From an uncultured Alphaproteobacteria bacterium (GTDB taxonomy: Bacteria > Pseudomonadota > Alphaproteobacteria > Rickettsiales > UBA1997): a stretch of 31,503 bases of DNA. The translations under genes were made by a program, and so were the position numbers. The stretch's first letter is position 1. Every line of letters starts with the position of its first letter. Where the stretch lies: the NCBI GenBank assembly GCA_903927415.1, contig CAIYMZ010000123.1:1-31503 (forward strand). Direction: 5' to 3'. This document shows, in pieces, positions 1-7,505 of this stretch. The notes under the pieces were generated by a model. The model saw nothing but the letters and a program-made list of their open reading frames with translations. It made no database searches and was not told the DNA's origin.

Positions 1-530
1 AAATAGATAAATGCCCGATTAACTGGGCGCAAAATGTAGCCGCTTTGGTAATCAATCATTGCGACAAAAAGGATCGCGCCACTGAGTTCAAATGGTAAAA
101 TAAAATCGGTGTAGAGCACGTTGCCAATTGCTTTGGTGTTGTGGATGTCGGTTGGGGTTGGGAAGAGAAGTTTGGTTTCGTAAAACTTCACCGACGAAAA
201 TTTAATGATCATTAAAATTTCAGAAAACATCACAATTCCTACTGAAATTAGCAGCGGTCTTTTGCGATTAATTTCGTCCGAAATTTTTACATCGACATTA
301 AGCATCATCACCACAAACAAAAATAAAACCGCGATGGCGCCTACATAGACAACGATCAATAGCATTGCCAAAAATTCTGCTCCGAGCAAAACAAAAAGTG
401 CCGCCGCATTCAAAAATGCCAAAACCAAAAACATTACTGAATGCACCATGTTGCGCGTGCTAACAACTACAAGGGCTGAGGAGATTAGGATGAAGGAGAA
501 GAGGTAGAAGAGTGAGAGTGTAAAATTCAT
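1..530 (-). CDS. nuoJ: NADH-quinone oxidoreductase subunit J (partial, runs off the left edge)
   Basis: Membrane subunit of proton-pumping complex I in the inner membrane. The frame from ATG at 530 stays open to base 1, giving about 176 residues. It starts MNFTLSLFYLFSFI and carries the NuoJ hallmark segment LLIVVYVGAIAVLFLFVVMM (about residues 57-76), followed by the typical loop and the YTDFILPFELSGAILFVAMI helix. NuoH and NuoI lie just upstream in the expected H-I-J order. Odd point: after VAMI the family normally continues GAIxL. Here it reads DYQSGYILRPVNRAF and continues past the edge, so the tail may be divergent, frameshifted or altered by an insertion. Assignment is firm; the tail is not. 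Confidence 0.93.
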   Translation of the reverse strand, partial: MNFTLSLFYLFSFILISSALVVVSTRNMVHSVMFLVLAFLNAAALFVLLGAEFLAMLLIVVYVGAIAVLFLFVVMMLNVDVKISDEINRKRPLLISVGIVMFSEILMIIKFSSVKFYETKLLFPTPTDIHNTKAIGNVLYTDFILPFELSGAILFVAMIDYQSGYILRPVNRAFIY

Positions 531-549
531 TTTTCGACTTAGTTGATTC

Positions 550-617
550 AAGTCGTAAGTCGTAAGTCGTAAGTCAAACCGAATTCGGATCACCTACCGC
601 CTACCGCCTAACGCCTA
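550..617. repeat. Heptamer arrays in the nuoJ-nuoI spacer
   Basis: Two short tandem arrays sit side by side: AAGTCGT three and a half times (550-575) and CTACCGC/CTAACGC three times (594-617). Read on the minus strand this is AGGCGNT units followed by GACTTAC units. The same two heptamers recur in the rpsT-secF and glmU-ilvC spacers. Function unknown. Confidence 0.8.
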
Positions 618-621
618 ATTT

Positions 622-1107
622 TTACCGATATTCCGCATCGGCTTCGATATTCCCGCGTAGCGCATATTCGTAACGTTCGCCGTTCGCTAGGAGTTTTTCT
701 TTGTTGTAGTAAAGTTCTTCGCGGGTTTCGGTGGCGAATTCGAAATTTGGACTTTCCACGATGGCGTCTACAGGGCAGGCCTCTTGGCACAGACCGCAGT
801 AAATGCATTTCATCATGTCGATGTCGTATTTGGTGGTGCGGCGTGAGCCGTCGGCGCGCCCTTCAGCTTCGATCACGATTGCTTGCGCCGGACAAATCGC
901 CTCACAAAGTTTGCAAGCAATGCATCTTTCTTCGCCATTCGGATAGCGGCGCAAAGCATGCTCACCGCGGAAGCGCGGACTTAGCGGACCTTTTTCGTAA
1001 GGATAATTTATCGTAACTTTTTTCTTAAAAAAATATTTCAAAGTCAGCGCGTGGCCGATGAAAATTTCTTTGAGAAAAAAAGAAGAAGCTTGTTTTAAGA
1101 ATTTCAT
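622..1107 (-). CDS. nuoI: NADH-quinone oxidoreductase subunit I
   Basis: Peripheral-arm subunit of complex I that carries electrons through two 4Fe-4S clusters (N6a, N6b) towards quinone. The 161-residue protein has both ferredoxin motifs, CIACKLCEAICP and CIYCGLCQEACP, and the family segment RFRGEHALRRYPNGEERC. The start is set at MKFLKQASSFF (1107). A longer reading to 1152 begins inside nuoH and is rejected. NuoH ends at 1110, two bases upstream, so the genes are probably translated together. Confidence 0.97.
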   Translation of the reverse strand: MKFLKQASSFFLKEIFIGHALTLKYFFKKKVTINYPYEKGPLSPRFRGEHALRRYPNGEERCIACKLCEAICPAQAIVIEAEGRADGSRRTTKYDIDMMKCIYCGLCQEACPVDAIVESPNFEFATETREELYYNKEKLLANGERYEYALRGNIEADAEYR

Positions 1108-1109
1108 AT

Positions 1110-2120
1110 TTATTTCAAATATACGACGAAGGCAGCAGTGCCAACGACCCACAGCAGGGAGAAAGGCAAGAAAACCTTCCAGCCTAGTCTCATCAATTGA
1201 TCGTAACGATATCTTGGCAAGGTGGCGCGCACCCAGATGAAGCAGAAAAGGATGACAAAAATTTTAGCGCTGAGCCAAATAAATCCTGGGATGGCGTTAC
1301 AAAAATCGCAGTCAAAAAGTGGCAACCAGCCGCCCAAAAATAAAATCGAAGCGAAGGCTGAAATCAAAATCATATTGGCATATTCGCCGAGGAAAAACAT
1401 CGAAAATGGCATTGAGCTATATTCAACATTATAGCCGGCGACGAGCTCAGACTCTGCTTCGGGAAGATCGAACGGTAAGCGATTTGTTTCAGCGAGTCCG
1501 GAAATAAAAAACAGAATAAACATCGGCAGCATCGGCAAGATGAACCAGTGATTTTTTTGCGCTAAAACAATTTCGGAAAGGTTTAGTGAGCCAGCCAAAA
1601 GCACGACAGAGATGATGATGAGGCCTATCGAAACCTCGTAAGAAATCATTTGCGCTGAAGAGCGAATGGCGCCGAGAAAAGCATATTTTGAATTGCTCGC
1701 CCAGCCGGCGATGATGATGCCGTAAACTCCGAGCGACGATGTGGCAAGCAAATAAGTGACGCCGACATTGATGTTGGCAATGACAAAAGTTTCGGAAAAT
1801 GGAATTACTGCCCAGCCAACCAGCGCAAGGACGAAAGTGATTACAGGCGCGAGTAAAAATAAAATTTTATTGGCGTTGGTTGGTAGAATTACTTCTTTGA
1901 GCATGAGCTTCAAACCGTCAGCAAGAGGCTGCAACAAACCAAATGGTCCGACAACATTCGGTCCTTTGCGAAGCTGCATCGCCGCGATGACTTTGCGTTC
2001 CATCAAGGTGAGATAAGCGACGGCTCCGATCAATGGTGCAACAACAAGCAAAATCCAACCGAGAGTTGGTAAAATTTTTACCAAAAACAACGAGAGAAGT
2101 TGCGCAAAAATTTGTTCCAT
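1110..2120 (-). CDS. nuoH: NADH-quinone oxidoreductase subunit H
   Basis: Inner-membrane subunit of complex I lining the quinone chamber; 336 residues with about eight hydrophobic segments. Recognisable blocks are LTLMERKVIAAMQLRKGPN, PLADGLKLMLKE, AETNRLPFDLPEAESELVAG and YSSMPFSMFFLGEYANMI. The start MEQIFAQLLSL at 2120 matches the family's usual beginning; the frame is open for 40 more codons, which read as spacer. First of the nuoH-I-J run on this strand; nuoG and earlier subunits are not in the window. Confidence 0.97.
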   Translation of the reverse strand: MEQIFAQLLSLFLVKILPTLGWILLVVAPLIGAVAYLTLMERKVIAAMQLRKGPNVVGPFGLLQPLADGLKLMLKEVILPTNANKILFLLAPVITFVLALVGWAVIPFSETFVIANINVGVTYLLATSSLGVYGIIIAGWASNSKYAFLGAIRSSAQMISYEVSIGLIIISVVLLAGSLNLSEIVLAQKNHWFILPMLPMFILFFISGLAETNRLPFDLPEAESELVAGYNVEYSSMPFSMFFLGEYANMILISAFASILFLGGWLPLFDCDFCNAIPGFIWLSAKIFVILFCFIWVRATLPRYRYDQLMRLGWKVFLPFSLLWVVGTAAFVVYLK

Positions 2121-2176
2121 CGCGGAGATTTTTTGAAAAATTTTGAAGGGAGAAGTGAGCGAGCGCGAAAATTTAT

Positions 2177-2701
2177 TTAGAGAATAATCAATGTCAATTT
2201 GATGATGGCGAAACCAATAACGGCAGTCACAATTCCACAAATCAAATCATCAAACATCACCCCAAATCCATTCTTAAAATTGCGGTCAGCGTATCCGATA
2301 AAAGAAGGTTTTTTAATGTCGAAGAAGCGAAAAAAAATGAAACAGAAGAGGAGATGCGCTGCAATTAATTTTGGCTGCGCAAAATAATCGGCCAAAAAAA
2401 TAAAAGTGAATTGCAGCGCAAAAATTTGACCAACAACTTCGTCGAGGACGATTGAGCCGTGATCAATCTGGCCAAATTTTTTGGCGTAAATCGGCGAGGC
2501 GTAACAGCCGTAAATAAAAGCCAAAAGCAAAAAAATTGCCCAAAAAATATTTTGTGCTGTGAACGAAACTTCTGAATTAAAAAAATATCCGGCAATCAAA
2601 AACCAAAAAATTACTGCTGCAAAAGAGCCAATAGTTCCCGGTGCTTTTTTTGCTTTGCCGCAGAAAAAAAATGTCAGAAAAATTTCGTGAAGTTTGATCA
2701 T
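2177..2701 (-). CDS. pgpA: Phosphatidylglycerophosphatase A
   Basis: Removes phosphate from phosphatidylglycerophosphate to give phosphatidylglycerol in the inner membrane. The 174-residue protein has the family blocks GKAKKAPGTIGS near the N-terminus, LDEVVGQ, FFDIKKPSFIGYADR and FGVMFDDLICG, with hydrophobic segments between them. The start MIKLHEIFLTFFFCG (2701) puts the GKAxKAPGT block at the usual distance. The frame extends upstream to 2809 through non-conserved sequence that begins inside a palindromic repeat, so that start is rejected. Sits between nuoH and dapE on the same strand. Confidence 0.93.
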   Translation of the reverse strand: MIKLHEIFLTFFFCGKAKKAPGTIGSFAAVIFWFLIAGYFFNSEVSFTAQNIFWAIFLLLAFIYGCYASPIYAKKFGQIDHGSIVLDEVVGQIFALQFTFIFLADYFAQPKLIAAHLLFCFIFFRFFDIKKPSFIGYADRNFKNGFGVMFDDLICGIVTAVIGFAIIKLTLIIL

Positions 2702-2803
2702 AAATTTGGGGATGTTTTTTTGAATTTTGAACGCGGCGTTCAAAATTACCTTGTCTAAAACCGCGTCTTTATTGGCTCTGGAAAAATATTGAAAAATAAC
2801 CCT

Positions 2804-2836
2804 CGTCATCCTTGACGCGAAAGCGTCGAGGATCTC
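2804..2836. repeat. Single-hairpin copy of the CGTCATCCTTG palindromic element
   Basis: ATCCTTGACGC and GCGTCGAGGAT form an 11-bp arm pair (one G-T) around a GAAA loop, flanked by GTC and CTC. It is half of the 95-nt double-hairpin element seen at 7376, 12739 and 22164. It begins one base after the dapE stop codon, so it may act as a 3'-end stabiliser or weak terminator for dapE. That role is inference. Confidence 0.85.
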
Positions 2837-2837
2837 A

Positions 2838-4013
2838 TTAAAAATTCCTCAAAATCTCGAAGTAAGTTTTTTGCAACTGCTCGATTTCTTTTACTTCCGC
2901 AAATTCGTCGATTTTGTGGGCAGTTTGATTGACGAGGCCGATTTCGACAACCTCGGCGTAATTCTTGATAAACCTAGCGTCAGACGTTCCACCGCTGGTG
3001 CTTAAAACTGGTTTTATGCCACAAATTTTTTCGACGGATTTGCTGACGATTTCAGCTAAAAATTTTGGATCGCTTAAAAATGCTTCGCCGCTGGTGCGGT
3101 GCGTGAGAGCGTAAGTAGCACCAAATCCCACGGTTTTTTTGCAAGCGTAATCAACCAAGTCAATCACTGATTGTGCGGAATGCAAATCGTTAAAACGCAC
3201 GTTAAACGTGGCTTCAGCAGTGTTTGGAATTACATTCGCTCCCAAATTTTGCGAAGAGATTGAAGTGATTTCGAGATTAGTCGCGTCAAAAAATTTTGTG
3301 CCTTCGTCGAATTTGTGATCCTTCAAAATCTTCAAAAGATTTATCAAAATTGTGATCGGATTTAATGCGATGTCAGGATAAGCGACATGACCTTGCTTGC
3401 CGGTGATTTTCACGGTGAAACCAATGGAGCCACGGCGTCCCACTTTAATCATTTCGCCGAATTTGGTGGGATTTGTCGGCTCTCCCACCAAACAGTGTGA
3501 AATTTTTCTGCCGGAATTTTTCATCCATTCCAAAACTTTTTTAGTGCCGTTGATTCCATCAGCTTCTTCATCGTTAGTGATTAAAAATCCGATGCCAAAA
3601 GCCAAGTCCCTTTGGGGAGTTTTTTTGGGATTTTTTTCTGTGGATAAAAATTCGGAGACAGCGGAAACGAAGCAAGCAATCGCACATTTCATGTCGACCG
3701 CACCGCGGCCAAAAAGTTTTCCATCTTCGATCACCGCAGCAAATGGATCATGCTTCCATGAGGTTTTATCTCCCTCATTTACGACGTCAGTATGGCCAGC
3801 AAAATATAAAATTTTTTCGGAATTATTTGGATTAAAAACGGCGTGAAGATTATTGACTTCGTAAGATCCGTCGCCGTCGTAATTTAAAATGTCGCAAGCG
3901 AATCCGAGATTTTTTAACTGCGCGGTAAGAAATTCAATAATCTCCAAATTCACGCCGCTGTAGGATGGAATACGAATTAATTTTTGCGAAAGTTTAACGG
4001 CGTCGAGTTTCAT
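2838..4013 (-). CDS. dapE: Succinyl-diaminopimelate desuccinylase
   Basis: Zinc-dependent M20 hydrolase that makes LL-diaminopimelate for lysine and peptidoglycan. 391 residues, normal for the family. Visible metal-site motifs are YFAGHTDVVNEGD (about 70-82), FGRGAVDMK (101-109), TNDEEADGINGTKK (147-160) and the distal HKIDEF; also VGEPT, GRRGS and the substrate-site STSGGTSDARF. The start at 4013 gives MKLDAVKLSQKLIRIPSYSG, with the RIPSYSG block at the usual place. Divergent from serS across an 83-bp spacer that must hold both promoters; I see no clear boxes there. Confidence 0.97.
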   Translation of the reverse strand: MKLDAVKLSQKLIRIPSYSGVNLEIIEFLTAQLKNLGFACDILNYDGDGSYEVNNLHAVFNPNNSEKILYFAGHTDVVNEGDKTSWKHDPFAAVIEDGKLFGRGAVDMKCAIACFVSAVSEFLSTEKNPKKTPQRDLAFGIGFLITNDEEADGINGTKKVLEWMKNSGRKISHCLVGEPTNPTKFGEMIKVGRRGSIGFTVKITGKQGHVAYPDIALNPITILINLLKILKDHKFDEGTKFFDATNLEITSISSQNLGANVIPNTAEATFNVRFNDLHSAQSVIDLVDYACKKTVGFGATYALTHRTSGEAFLSDPKFLAEIVSKSVEKICGIKPVLSTSGGTSDARFIKNYAEVVEIGLVNQTAHKIDEFAEVKEIEQLQKTYFEILRNF

Positions 4014-4096
4014 CGTTGAAATTTTTTACTTGAGAAGTGAGAATGAAGAAAATTTTTTAGAACCTGTTCCTTCCCAAATCAATCAGCAAAATCAAC

Positions 4097-5362
4097 ATGC
4101 TAGACATAAAATTCATCCGCGAGAATCCAGAAAAATTTGATGCGGCGATGCAGGCGCGGGCGGTGAATTTCAAGGCTTCGGAGATTCTTCAACTTGATGA
4201 AGAAAAAAGAAAAAAAACTTTTTTCATTCAGGAATTGCAAGCGAAGAGAAATAAATTCGCGCAGGAAATTGCGGTAATTAAAAAATCCGGTGGTGACGTA
4301 AATTCGCTTCTTGAAGAGTCAAAAAAAATTAATTCTGAATTAGTAAAAGCTGAAAATGATTTCTCGCTTGATGAAAAACTAAACGAGCTTCTAGCCACAA
4401 TTCCCAACATTCCGCACGATTCTGTCCCTGTCGGAAAAAGCGAAGAGGAAAATGTTGAAGTTGAAAAATTTGGAACGCCAAAAAAATTTTCTTTCACTCC
4501 AAAAGCTCATGACGAGCTCGGTGAAAAATTGGGAATGCTCGATTTTGATCAATCGGCTTTGATGTCAGGCGCGAGATTTTCAACCCTGTCCAAAGGCTTG
4601 GCGCAGATGGAACGAGCGCTTTCGAATTTTATGCTCGATGTCGCGCTCGAAAATGGTTACTCCGAAATTTCGCCGCCAAATTTGGTGAAATCGGACGCGA
4701 TGAAATTTTCCGGACAGCTGCCGAAATTTGCTGAAGAGGCCTTCCGCACTTCAGACGATTACTGGCTCATTCCCACTGCCGAAGTTTCTTTGGTGAATTT
4801 CGCTGCTAAAAAAACTTTTGCTGAAAGTGACTTGCCTTTGCGCTTTACGGCCTACACTCCATGCTTTCGCCGCGAAGCTGGTTCGGCCGGAAAAGACACG
4901 CGTGGAATGATCCGTCAGCATCAATTTAAAAAAGTGGAACTGGTTTCAATCACTACGGCCGAAAGTTCGAAGGCTGAGCATGAGCGCATGACCAACATTG
5001 CTTGCGAAATTTTGCGCCGTCTCGAATTGCCTTTCCGCAAGCTTTTACTTTGCTCTGGCGATATGGGATTCTGCGCGCAAAAAACTTATGATTTAGAAGT
5101 TTGGTTGCCGAGCCAAGAAAAATATCGTGAGATTTCGAGCTGCTCAAATTGTGGTGATTTTCAAGCGCGGCGCGGCTCCATCAAGTATAAAAATAAATCC
5201 GACGGCAAAACTTATTTTGCTCACACCTTGAACGGATCAGCGCTGGCTGTGGGGCGAACCTTGGTTGCGATTCTTGAAAATTATCAGAATGAAGACGGTT
5301 CGATTAACGTGCCGCAAGTGCTTGCGGATTACATGGGCGGCATCAAGAAAATTTCTTGCTAA
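4097..5362 (+). CDS. serS: Seryl-tRNA synthetase
   Basis: Charges tRNA-Ser, cytoplasmic class II synthetase; 421 residues. The N-terminal tRNA-binding coiled coil is visible as alternating charged heptads (about residues 25-100). Class II motif 2 is FRREAGSAGKDTRGMIRQHQ, and motif 3 is LNGSALAVGRTLVAILENYQ. The start MLDIKFIRENPEKF is the standard SerS beginning. Followed at 66 bases by rpsT on the same strand. Confidence 0.98.
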   Translation: MLDIKFIRENPEKFDAAMQARAVNFKASEILQLDEEKRKKTFFIQELQAKRNKFAQEIAVIKKSGGDVNSLLEESKKINSELVKAENDFSLDEKLNELLATIPNIPHDSVPVGKSEEENVEVEKFGTPKKFSFTPKAHDELGEKLGMLDFDQSALMSGARFSTLSKGLAQMERALSNFMLDVALENGYSEISPPNLVKSDAMKFSGQLPKFAEEAFRTSDDYWLIPTAEVSLVNFAAKKTFAESDLPLRFTAYTPCFRREAGSAGKDTRGMIRQHQFKKVELVSITTAESSKAEHERMTNIACEILRRLELPFRKLLLCSGDMGFCAQKTYDLEVWLPSQEKYREISSCSNCGDFQARRGSIKYKNKSDGKTYFAHTLNGSALAVGRTLVAILENYQNEDGSINVPQVLADYMGGIKKISC

Positions 5363-5427
5363 ATCTGACTTCGTTTTTATTTTCCGCCGCCTCTTAAAAA
5401 ATTCTCCCCAATTAAATTTCAAATAAC

Positions 5428-5694
5428 ATGGCTAACACAGCATCAGCAAAGAAAGCGCTTCGCGCCAGTGCGGCAAAAAATGTAATTAACGCTGCAAGAA
5501 AAAGCAGAATCAGAAGTTTTATCAGAAAAGTTGATGATGCCATCAAAGCCAATGATGAAAAAAAAGCTGGTGAAGCTTTTAAAGCATTGGAGCCAGAATT
5601 GATGCGTGGTGTGAGTAAAAAAGTTTTCAAGCTCAATACTGCGGCAAGAAAATTAAGCAGAATTTCTTCCGCGATTAAAAAAATTAAAAAGTAA
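5428..5694 (+). CDS. rpsT: 30S ribosomal protein S20
   Basis: Small basic 16S rRNA-binding protein, 88 residues, the usual length. MANTASAKKALRASAAKN and the helical KKAGEAFKALEPELMRG and HxAARKLSR-like region (here LNTAARKLSRISSAIKK) are typical. The antisense reading frame of the same region is a shadow. The following spacer to secF carries a heptamer array. Confidence 0.97.
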   Translation: MANTASAKKALRASAAKNVINAARKSRIRSFIRKVDDAIKANDEKKAGEAFKALEPELMRGVSKKVFKLNTAARKLSRISSAIKKIKK

Positions 5695-5705
5695 TTTAGT
5701 TAGGC

Positions 5706-5748
5706 TGTAAGTCGCGCCTATCGCCTTACGCCTATCGCCTTACGCCTA
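5706..5748. repeat. Heptamer array in the rpsT-secF spacer
   Basis: GTAAGTCGC is followed by alternating CCTATCG and CCTTACG units, ending two bases before the secF ATG. The array occupies the place where a ribosome binding site would be and contains no purine-rich Shine-Dalgarno sequence. The same heptamers occur at 550-617 and 8892-8915. Confidence 0.8.
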
Positions 5749-5750
5749 AA

Positions 5751-6653
5751 ATGCCCATCCTTTCCTCCCTCCGCTCCGGACTCAGCCACACTAAAATCGA
5801 TTTCATGCGAGTGCATAAGCTCGCACTTTTTATGTCAGTTTTTTGTATTGTTGCTTCGCTAATTCTCGTCTTCTTCAAAGGATTAAATTTTGGAATTGAT
5901 TTTGCTGGCGGAATTTTAATTGAAGCACGAATCGATAAGAATCTCGATGTAGCAAGGGTTCGTGAACTCATCACTGCCGAAGTAAAAGATGTTCAAATTC
6001 AAAATGTTGATCAAAAAGATCTACTAATTCGCGTCGCTAAAACTGATGAAGAGCAATCAGTTATCGTCAAAAAAATCCAAGAAATTTTAAACAAAAATTT
6101 TGGCAATGTCGAATATCGCAAAGTTGATTACGTCGGACCGCAAGTTGGTTCAGAGTTGATCTGGAAAGGCTTTATGGCACTTCTTCTCTCTTTCGTTTTT
6201 CTGATGATTTACATTTGGATTCGCTTCGATTGGCAATTCGGCCTCGGCGGAATTTTCGCGCTGATTCACGACGCAGTGCTGACACTCGGATTTTATTCTC
6301 TCAGCGGTTTAGAATTTAACCTCACCTCAATCGCTGCGATCCTGACGGTGATTGGTTATTCGATCAATGACTCTGTGGTGATTTATGACCGTATCCGCGA
6401 AAATTTGCGGCGTTACAAAAAGATGGACTTGGCAGATTTGATCAATTCTAGCACCAACTCAACTCTGAGCCGAACCGTCCTTACCTCTGGCGTCACGCTA
6501 TTTTCAATCCTCGCTCTGATGATTTTCGGCGGCGAAGTTTTAAAAAGTTTCAGTGTTGCCACATTTTTTGGCATCGTGATTGGAACTTATTCCTCAATTT
6601 ACATTTCAGCCCCGATCTTGATTTATTTGGATCCGCGTAAAGAGGAGAAGTGA
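5751..6653 (+). CDS. secF: Protein translocase subunit SecF
   Basis: Inner-membrane partner of SecD that uses the proton gradient to help pull proteins through SecYEG. 300 residues with six hydrophobic segments. Family blocks are FKGLNFGIDFAGGILIE (about 44-60), VDYVGPQVGSELIWKG, TVIGYSINDSVVIYDRIREN and SRTVLTSGVTLFSILALMIFGG. The start at 5751 keeps the conserved TKIDFM segment (residues 14-19); starting at that internal Met would lose it. No Shine-Dalgarno is visible because a heptamer array abuts the ATG. SecD is not in the window. Confidence 0.96.
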   Translation: MPILSSLRSGLSHTKIDFMRVHKLALFMSVFCIVASLILVFFKGLNFGIDFAGGILIEARIDKNLDVARVRELITAEVKDVQIQNVDQKDLLIRVAKTDEEQSVIVKKIQEILNKNFGNVEYRKVDYVGPQVGSELIWKGFMALLLSFVFLMIYIWIRFDWQFGLGGIFALIHDAVLTLGFYSLSGLEFNLTSIAAILTVIGYSINDSVVIYDRIRENLRRYKKMDLADLINSSTNSTLSRTVLTSGVTLFSILALMIFGGEVLKSFSVATFFGIVIGTYSSIYISAPILIYLDPRKEEK

Positions 6654-6656
6654 TTT

Positions 6657-6884
6657 ATGAGTCGAGAGCAGATTGAGAGGCAGATTTGGATGATGGATGA
6701 GTTTATCAGGCAGATGCGTGATCCGCATGAGATAGCAAAAATTCAGAAAATTATGAAGGCTGCAGCAGAGGGTGAGGTGGTAGGAGTAGCTCCAGCAAAA
6801 CCTGCTATAACAAGAGTTGGAGCTGTGCTAGGAGGGTTGTCTTCAATAGCGGAAAGTGATAACAAAGACACAGGAAGAAAATAA
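6657..6884 (+). CDS. Small protein of unknown function downstream of secF
   Basis: 75 residues, not recognised. An AGGAG at 6643-6647, inside the end of secF, is spaced nine bases from the ATG. The start is three bases after the secF stop, so translation is likely to be coupled to secF. The first half is a charged, probably helical segment (REQIERQIWMMDEFIRQM) and the second half is Ala/Gly/Val-rich and probably loose. No signal peptide or membrane segment. Start and ribosome site support a real gene; function is open. Confidence 0.6.
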   Translation: MSREQIERQIWMMDEFIRQMRDPHEIAKIQKIMKAAAEGEVVGVAPAKPAITRVGAVLGGLSSIAESDNKDTGRK

Positions 6885-6887
6885 CAG

Positions 6888-7505
6888 CTAACTTTTTTCA
6901 ATCTCATTGCCACCAAACAAATCGACATCTTTCACCCAGCCTTTTTTACCATTTACCTTCATTCCGCACCAGCCTTCAACGCATTTCAAATAATCGCCGA
7001 TCACGTTATTCTCGAGGCGGAAAATTATTCGCGATTTTTCATTATTTTTACTGTGCATATTGACGAAGCTTTTTGTGGTGCGAACCATCAGCATGCGCTT
7101 TTTGGTGAGTAGGCTTTGTGTTACCCAGCCGGACTGGCCGTTGAAATCTTCGATCTCATTCCAATTGTCATATTCGCTGATTACGCGGACTGGGATGCCG
7201 CGAAGTTTGAAGGTGAATTTGATCGGGTAGTTTTGTCCTGGACCAGAGCGCACGTTGGTTTCCTCAGCGCGAAGTGAGGCGAAATAATTTACTTCTTGGA
7301 TTTTTTGGGCGGCGAAGGCGGTGAAGGGAAAGAGAAAAAAAATCGACAAGAAAAAAACAAAAAACAAGAAACAACCGTCATCCTTGGCTCGCAGAGCTGA
7401 GGATCTCGTGAATTTACCTTCGGAGATAAAATTCACGAGATCCTCGAATCCTGCGGATTCAAGGATTACGGTGGTTTTTTGTTTTTTGTTTTTGGTGGCC
7501 GTCAT
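6888..7505 (-). CDS. Secreted bacterial SH3-domain protein with a repeat-derived N-terminal extension
   Basis: 205 residues. Residues 45-65 form a hydrophobic signal or anchor ending FTAFA|AQ; residues 75-200 hold two SH3-like units: ETNVRSGPGQNYPIKF with GIPVRVISEYDNWNEI and GQSGWVTQSLL, then CVEGWCGMKVNGKKGWV. Such domains usually bind cell-wall or periplasmic partners. The ATG overlaps the glmU stop (ATGA at 7502-7505), so the start is well supported. About 32 residues between start and signal (12-43) are encoded by a 95-nt palindromic element, so the signal peptide sits unusually far in. Whether that N-terminus still allows export is unclear; a TTG near the hydrophobic segment is an alternative start. 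Confidence 0.83.
   Translation of the reverse strand: MTATKNKKQKTTVILESAGFEDLVNFISEGKFTRSSALRAKDDGCFLFFVFFLSIFFLFPFTAFAAQKIQEVNYFASLRAEETNVRSGPGQNYPIKFTFKLRGIPVRVISEYDNWNEIEDFNGQSGWVTQSLLTKKRMLMVRTTKSFVNMHSKNNEKSRIIFRLENNVIGDYLKCVEGWCGMKVNGKKGWVKDVDLFGGNEIEKS
7376..7470. repeat. 95-nt double-hairpin palindromic element inside the SH3 gene
   Basis: Starts CGTCATCCTTG and ends CAAGGATTACG. Its left hairpin is degenerate (ATCCTTGGCTC / GAGCTGAGGAT). The right hairpin is ATCCTCGAATCC-TGC-GGATTCAAGGAT. Between them CTCGTGAATTT pairs with AAATTCACGAG. The flanks are also complementary (A/C-rich left, G/T-rich right), extending the inverted repeat to roughly 7355-7492. It is in frame in the SH3 gene. 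Confidence 0.88.

Noticed and set aside
2702..2809. Longer start for pgpA
   Set aside because: Begins within the palindromic element after dapE and adds 36 non-conserved residues before the usual PgpA beginning.
4014..4096. Promoters between dapE and serS
   Set aside because: A TTGAGA at about 4033 has no convincing -10 partner at the right distance. A/T richness makes matches unreliable.
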